Positions 54,101 through 60,100 of a DNA stretch of 64,000 nt are shown here, piece by piece. Every line of letters begins with the position of its first letter. The first letter of the stretch is position 1. Position numbers and translations under genes: made by a program. The DNA comes from Antedon mediterranea (taxonomy: Eukaryota > Echinodermata > Crinoidea > Comatulida > Antedonidae). The DNA is taken from the NCBI RefSeq assembly GCF_964355755.1, contig NC_092678.1:11626922-11690921 (forward strand). Direction: 5' to 3'. Under the pieces are notes generated by a model. It had not been told where the DNA came from and did not search any database. It saw only the letters and a list, made by a program, of their open reading frames with translations.

Positions 54101-57100
54101 CACATACCATTAAAGACACTATACCTGCAATGTTTCACGTCACGTAAAATAATGCATAGAACTTTAAAAACACTAAACCAGGTCATTTCTTGTCTTAAAT
54201 GTGCATTTTATAAGTTAAAAAAGACATTAGATTTTTACCTAATTTAAGGTCAAACACTACATTTTATGTAAAAATAAATATTATTTGATCTATATGGACC
54301 TATTGCGATAATTGTTTTCGTCTTTAAACAGTTAAAAGTGTGAATAATAAGTCAATTCTAATAATTTAAGCAACGTGTTTGAGGGCGGCCCAATTGTTAA
54401 GTAATGGTACAGTTACACTGATATTGCTAAACTGTGCAAACCTCACGCAAACCCCCTTCAAACCAATTAATATTGATTAGATCACTAGACTATAAAAGGA
54501 GACAATTTATGAAAAATTTGTGAAAAATATTATTTTTTGAGAAAATTTTAGATAGCAAACAACTTGATATTGATTATAACATAATTAGAACTATAAAAGA
54601 AGACAATATATGAATGTTTTTCTGCTATTTTGACATTTTTTGGATGAAGAAATTGACAGATTTCACAGTATAACCTGTGCAAACTAGATAGCAGTTAACC
54701 TAAAAAACCCTTGATCAACATGCATTATCGCCTTATTTTCAAATATAAGGCTGCATCATAAACAACCAGTCTTCATAATGTAATTTTGTCAATATTTTTT
54801 GTGACTCTAATATTAACCCCATGGGTTACTATTAGAGTGTGGGTTATTATTATAGATTGACTTATAAGATGGTGGGTGGGTTACTATTAGAAGGTGGGTT
54901 ACTATTAGAAGGTGGGTTACTATTAGAGGGTGGGTTACTATTAGAAGGTGGGTTACTATTAGAAGGTGGGTTACTATTAGAGGGTGGGTTACTATTAGAG
55001 TAGTGGGTTACTATTAGAAGGTGGGTTACTATTATAGTGTGGGTTACTATTAGAAGATTTACGGTATTTTATAAGTTTAAAAAATAGGGGGCACCAGCCA
55101 TCCTGGAGAGCTATAATCGATTGAATATAGGCATATTTTTACACAAATTTGCATAAAATTACCCATTTTTAAGCGCACGAATTTGACGTGCACATGTGTC
55201 ATTATTTTACATTCATAATTCATAAAAAAGGAAAGGAACTTATCATAAAAGGTATACATATACCAATCCAACCAAGTGCAAAAACGGCCTGTCTAAGCTG
55301 CATACGTGCTAAGTACGCAAAAGCGCGTGCAACAGGAATTTTTTTTTTTAAATGTGAAATGCTTAAAATTCCCTGAAACGTGTATAAAGTTGATTAGAAA
55401 TTGATTTTGAGCATTTTTAACTTTCAAAACGTGCATATGCGAAAAAAAACCAATGTTTTACTGATGATACAGGAAGATGACCCTTGACATGAAGCATAAG
55501 TGTGTCCAAGTTTCATTTGAAAAAGGGTGTTACATAGTTTTGAATTTAAATAGAAAATTTAGGAATTTCAGAAAATCATGCGTAGTTACTCTACACGACC
55601 ATATTTTCATTAAACTAAAGTCTGTTGCACAACTACATATATACGGGCATCTGCTGGCCAAGTTACAACGTAACTATCGCCGTTTTCCATATCTGCGACC
55701 AACAAAAACTGAGCAGAACAAATGATATTTTTTACAATAACAATAGGCTATCACTCTAACTATAGCCTTACTATAAAAGGAGACAATATATTAAGGCAAC
55801 ACAAAATCGGTCACAGTTACAGTACATATAGTTTAGAAACATCAATTATCATTTGAATGTTTTACATTGTGTTTTTTTTTCTTATGTCGTTACCTAGTAA
55901 TTGCCACTTGGCCAGGAAAGGTAGGTTTACTATATGCATTGATATTATAATGTTTTATTTTATTTATTAGATTACAATAATAGTCTATTGTATGCCTGAC
56001 ATTAATTATAATAAATGCATTATTTCACAATACATATGACATAATTTAGGTCGATATGTGAACATCTGCAATACTTTTTTCATTCAATTTATATCTTCTT
56101 CATTATCTAGACCTTAATCTGTCAGCTGAAATTATATCGGTTATGTCGACCTGGTTCAACATCATTGATTCATTATATTAAAGTTTATCTAGTTTAATTT
56201 TGTTCTTAGCTTGTTTTTTTTTTTAAATGAATAAATATATTTTAAATATACTCTGCATTGCACAGAATGTTTTAAAAAGAGACACATTTGTTATGCTATT
56301 CAAATCTTAAGGTTCCACATCTCTGGGTATGTGACCAAAATTATTATAAATTTCTTTTACTATAATATTCAAAAACTCATTTTTAAAATTTAAAATCAGA
56401 AATCCAACTGTTGACGTTTACTGAACGGTTTTGATCAATGCTATGCTGTTCGTACAATCGTTGTGTAATGCAGTCTACTGTAGACTAAGCCTAATAAATA
56501 GCACGTGCATGTTACGATGCGCTGGGCGATAGCCTAACTCGTCATCGTGACGAGTTCAAATCTAGTTAGGTTATATGCATGATATGCATATAACCTCTTG
56601 ATTCTGTCACAATCTTTATTTATTTATTTATTTATTTATTTATTCTTTCCTTAGCACTATTTTGTCCGTGAATTATCTTGATATCAGTTTCATCTAGCTA
56701 ACTCAATTTTTCAGAGTATATTCCTTATGGCCAGGAATCGGTGTGGTTATGTTTTCACGGTGCGCAATCAAACATTACGCGGTTTACGCGCGATTTAACG
56801 AAATCACGTTTGTAATCATATCTTCACAAGCATGAATCACTTTTAAACAAAATTTGGTAAGTCTCATAAATTTCAGGTCATATTTCATCATATGGCAATA
56901 CAATTACGTGCGTAGCGCATATAACGCATGCGTACGCGCGCTTAAAATGTTCAAAATTGTCAGAATTTATTTTCGATCAATTTAGAGTACGTTTCAGGCA
57001 ATTTTAAGCGTTTACAAAATTGCCATGCGTGCACAGATTTTGGCACGCGCAATGCGCACTGTTTTTGTCAGATTACTGTTGTATAACCTTTCTTTAATAA

Positions 57101-60100
57101 TATCATCATATTTTATTCACTTTACAACTCGAAACAGCGTTATACGAGCACGTCAAAAGTGATTAATGGCATATTAAATTTTTTTAAATTAATTTCGACA
57201 ATCAAACAAATTATAACATTTTCTTAGGCCGAAATAACAAACTTAACATTAACTTTCTTCCTTAAGAAGTTCATATATTAAAGTTAAAAGTATATAGTTT
57301 GACAGTGCATCATTTTTTTTAATTTTTAAAGATGTCATCATTGTAAAAAATTATAATTCATTGCGGTATGTAATAATCTATTTGCACCAAAGTGGTTACT
57401 GCATAGTAAATACACGGAGGAATCTTTCTACAACTTTTAGTCAGTTGTGTATGGCTCGGTGGTCTGTGCTTGTGTCTATGGCACTCAAGGTACCGAGATC
57501 GAGTCTCACCTTGGGAAACGAAATAAGATATCTTTTTATTATCCATATTGTTTGTTCAATTTTACTTTTTAGTGTATAGATTATACACGTAATTTATAAT
57601 GACATCTATATAAAATGTATTATTAATGTCTTTATTACTTATGTAACAATGTGGTTTATGACATTATACGCAGAGGGATCTTTGATCGGATTATGATACC
57701 GGCTATTGTATTCCCGTTAGCAAGATCCTATAATATATTAAAATAATTAAAGATTCTGAGAAAATCAATCAATCAATCAATCAATATACTGTATCTTTTA
57801 AAATTTATCTCTATTTAAATCAATGCATATAACCTATCATTCGTCATAGTGACGAATTAAATCTAGTTTATTTATTCTTTCCTTACACTTTTTTGTCCTT
57901 CAATTATCTTGGCATCAGTTTCATCTAGCTAAGTCCATTTTTTTTTCAGAGTATATTCCTTATGGCCAGGAATCGATGTGGTTATGTTTTCACGGTGCGC
58001 AATCAAAAATTACGCGGTCTACTAGTTCACAATTATGTTAATCCTCAATTCAAGATTATGTTAATATCAATCTCATAAAATAATATTAATAATACAATAG
58101 TCAGACCTAGAGACAGAGCTTTATTTGATTACTGATAGCTATACAAACTCACACCCATACTTTGTAGTTGACTGTACAATACAAACTGTATGTGTTGGCA
58201 TCCTTTAATAAAAAGAAGAAATATCCAGCCCAGGTACCTATGACCCACACATATCAGTTATTAAAAACCTTGCCAGTACACATTCTGGTCATGGTTGATG
58301 AACGATTCAAATCCCAGCAACAGCATTTGGAATTGAGTTTTAAAACCTTTCCATTACAATTATATTTTGATATTAGGTTGGGTAGGGCCGGAGGAGTAAT
58401 AATTTAATAGCAAAAATTTGTAGAACGGACAAATCCAAAGTGGGGACATTTAGACTGTCTAGTTGTTACCTAGTTTGACTTTCTTACAGCTTTACCTTGA
58501 ACTATTAAACTAAATCTTCAATTTCAACATTATTTTTTTCAATCTAAGCAGGTGTAAATTGTATGTTAGAGGCAATAGTGTTTTGAAAGTAAACAGTTAT
58601 GAATGAATGACAAACCTTCTTAACCTCCATACCATTCATTTCTTCTGAATAGAATTCCTTGATTGTTATTTCAAAAACCAAAGTAAACAAAACTGAATTG
58701 AAATTAGAGATAACGTATCTCATCACAAGAATATCCAGAGCAGAGGAGAAAATAGGGGTGGTGCTACGATTCTAAGCCAGTTTGTTGAATCCCAATTTAC
58801 AGAGTCCAATTTGCAGCAAACAATGGAAATGACCATACGAAACTCAGATTGCCAACTCTAATAATATTATTTATAGCATAATTAATATAAAGTATATTAC
58901 TTAGTATTTTCTAATGTCTTTTTTATTCACTACCTAAATACTACGTCAAATTTAAGAGTGTACCATAAAGGCCAAAGTGAAACCAACACGTCGTTGCAAG
59001 CTACATGTGCATCACAGCATGCGATAAAACCATGCTCCTAAAATTCAACATTCTAGATGATTATACTGTATTTTTATTTTTATTTTTTTTATTTTATTTT
59101 ATTCAATTTTTAGGCACAACAATACATGAGAATACAGCGGCCTGAGGATTGCCATGAGTGCAAAGCACTATCGAGATGGCTCTCCATATACTGCACTAGA
59201 ACATATAAGACAAACATATACACAAGATGCTCTACAAAGACAAAGACTTATTAGTAAGTCTTTGGGAGTGGAGTTGTAAATAGTCCGCTTCACTAGCTCA
59301 CATAATTTTTTTTTAAATGGTCATTTTCCATGACAATACAAATTCAAACATTTTGTTAGCAAGTTTTACAAGATTTCCGTACTTTAACTTGCTTTCTTCT
59401 TTCCTAAATTAAAGTTATGGCCGTCATTCATCAATGTTGCTATAGTTTTGTGACAGATTTTGCTGTTGTTCGGCGCAAGAATGGAAATGATAAAACAAAC
59501 TATGAATATTAAATAAACTGTACATTTGTTAAGTGATGGAATGATTTACAAAGCCCTAGTTACATCCTAGTGGGGACAGTGAATAGTTTGCATGTGTTAC
59601 ATTCTAGTGGGAAGCCTTAAGTAACTAGACTGTGAATAGTTTCAGAAAACTCCTATAAATGATGAGATTTTAGGATCCTTTTACACTTGAATATAGGTTG
59701 TATGTAGGTGATGTCATATAGTATAGGTTAATTCATTATTAAAATGAAATAAAAATGACATCACCATCTTCTAGATCATCATGACTTCATTGGCAGTTTC
59801 CTTACAATTAAAGTGTCTTTATTTTAATTTATGAGCACTTGGGGATGAATTCTATACCTACTTTCTGCACTATAATAGGCCATGTTTCTGCTGCCAAGTA
59901 AATAACATACAGTATATTTCGGTGTATAAGTTGCACCTGTGTATAAGACGCACCTCCTGACTGAGAGTAAAATATTGGTATTTTTTATATCGTCGATGTA
60001 TAAGACGCACCTTATATTTCATCAAAACAATGTTTTTTTTAAATTGTAATCAATATTATTGTAATAATATATTTTGTTATATCTACAACGGCGTCCTTTA

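Noticed and set aside
57361-57579. 72-codon ORF present in both H3 and H4 as a possible conserved gene
   Set aside because: It is shared because the elements are copies; it overlaps the tRNA-like segment and shows no domain or start context.
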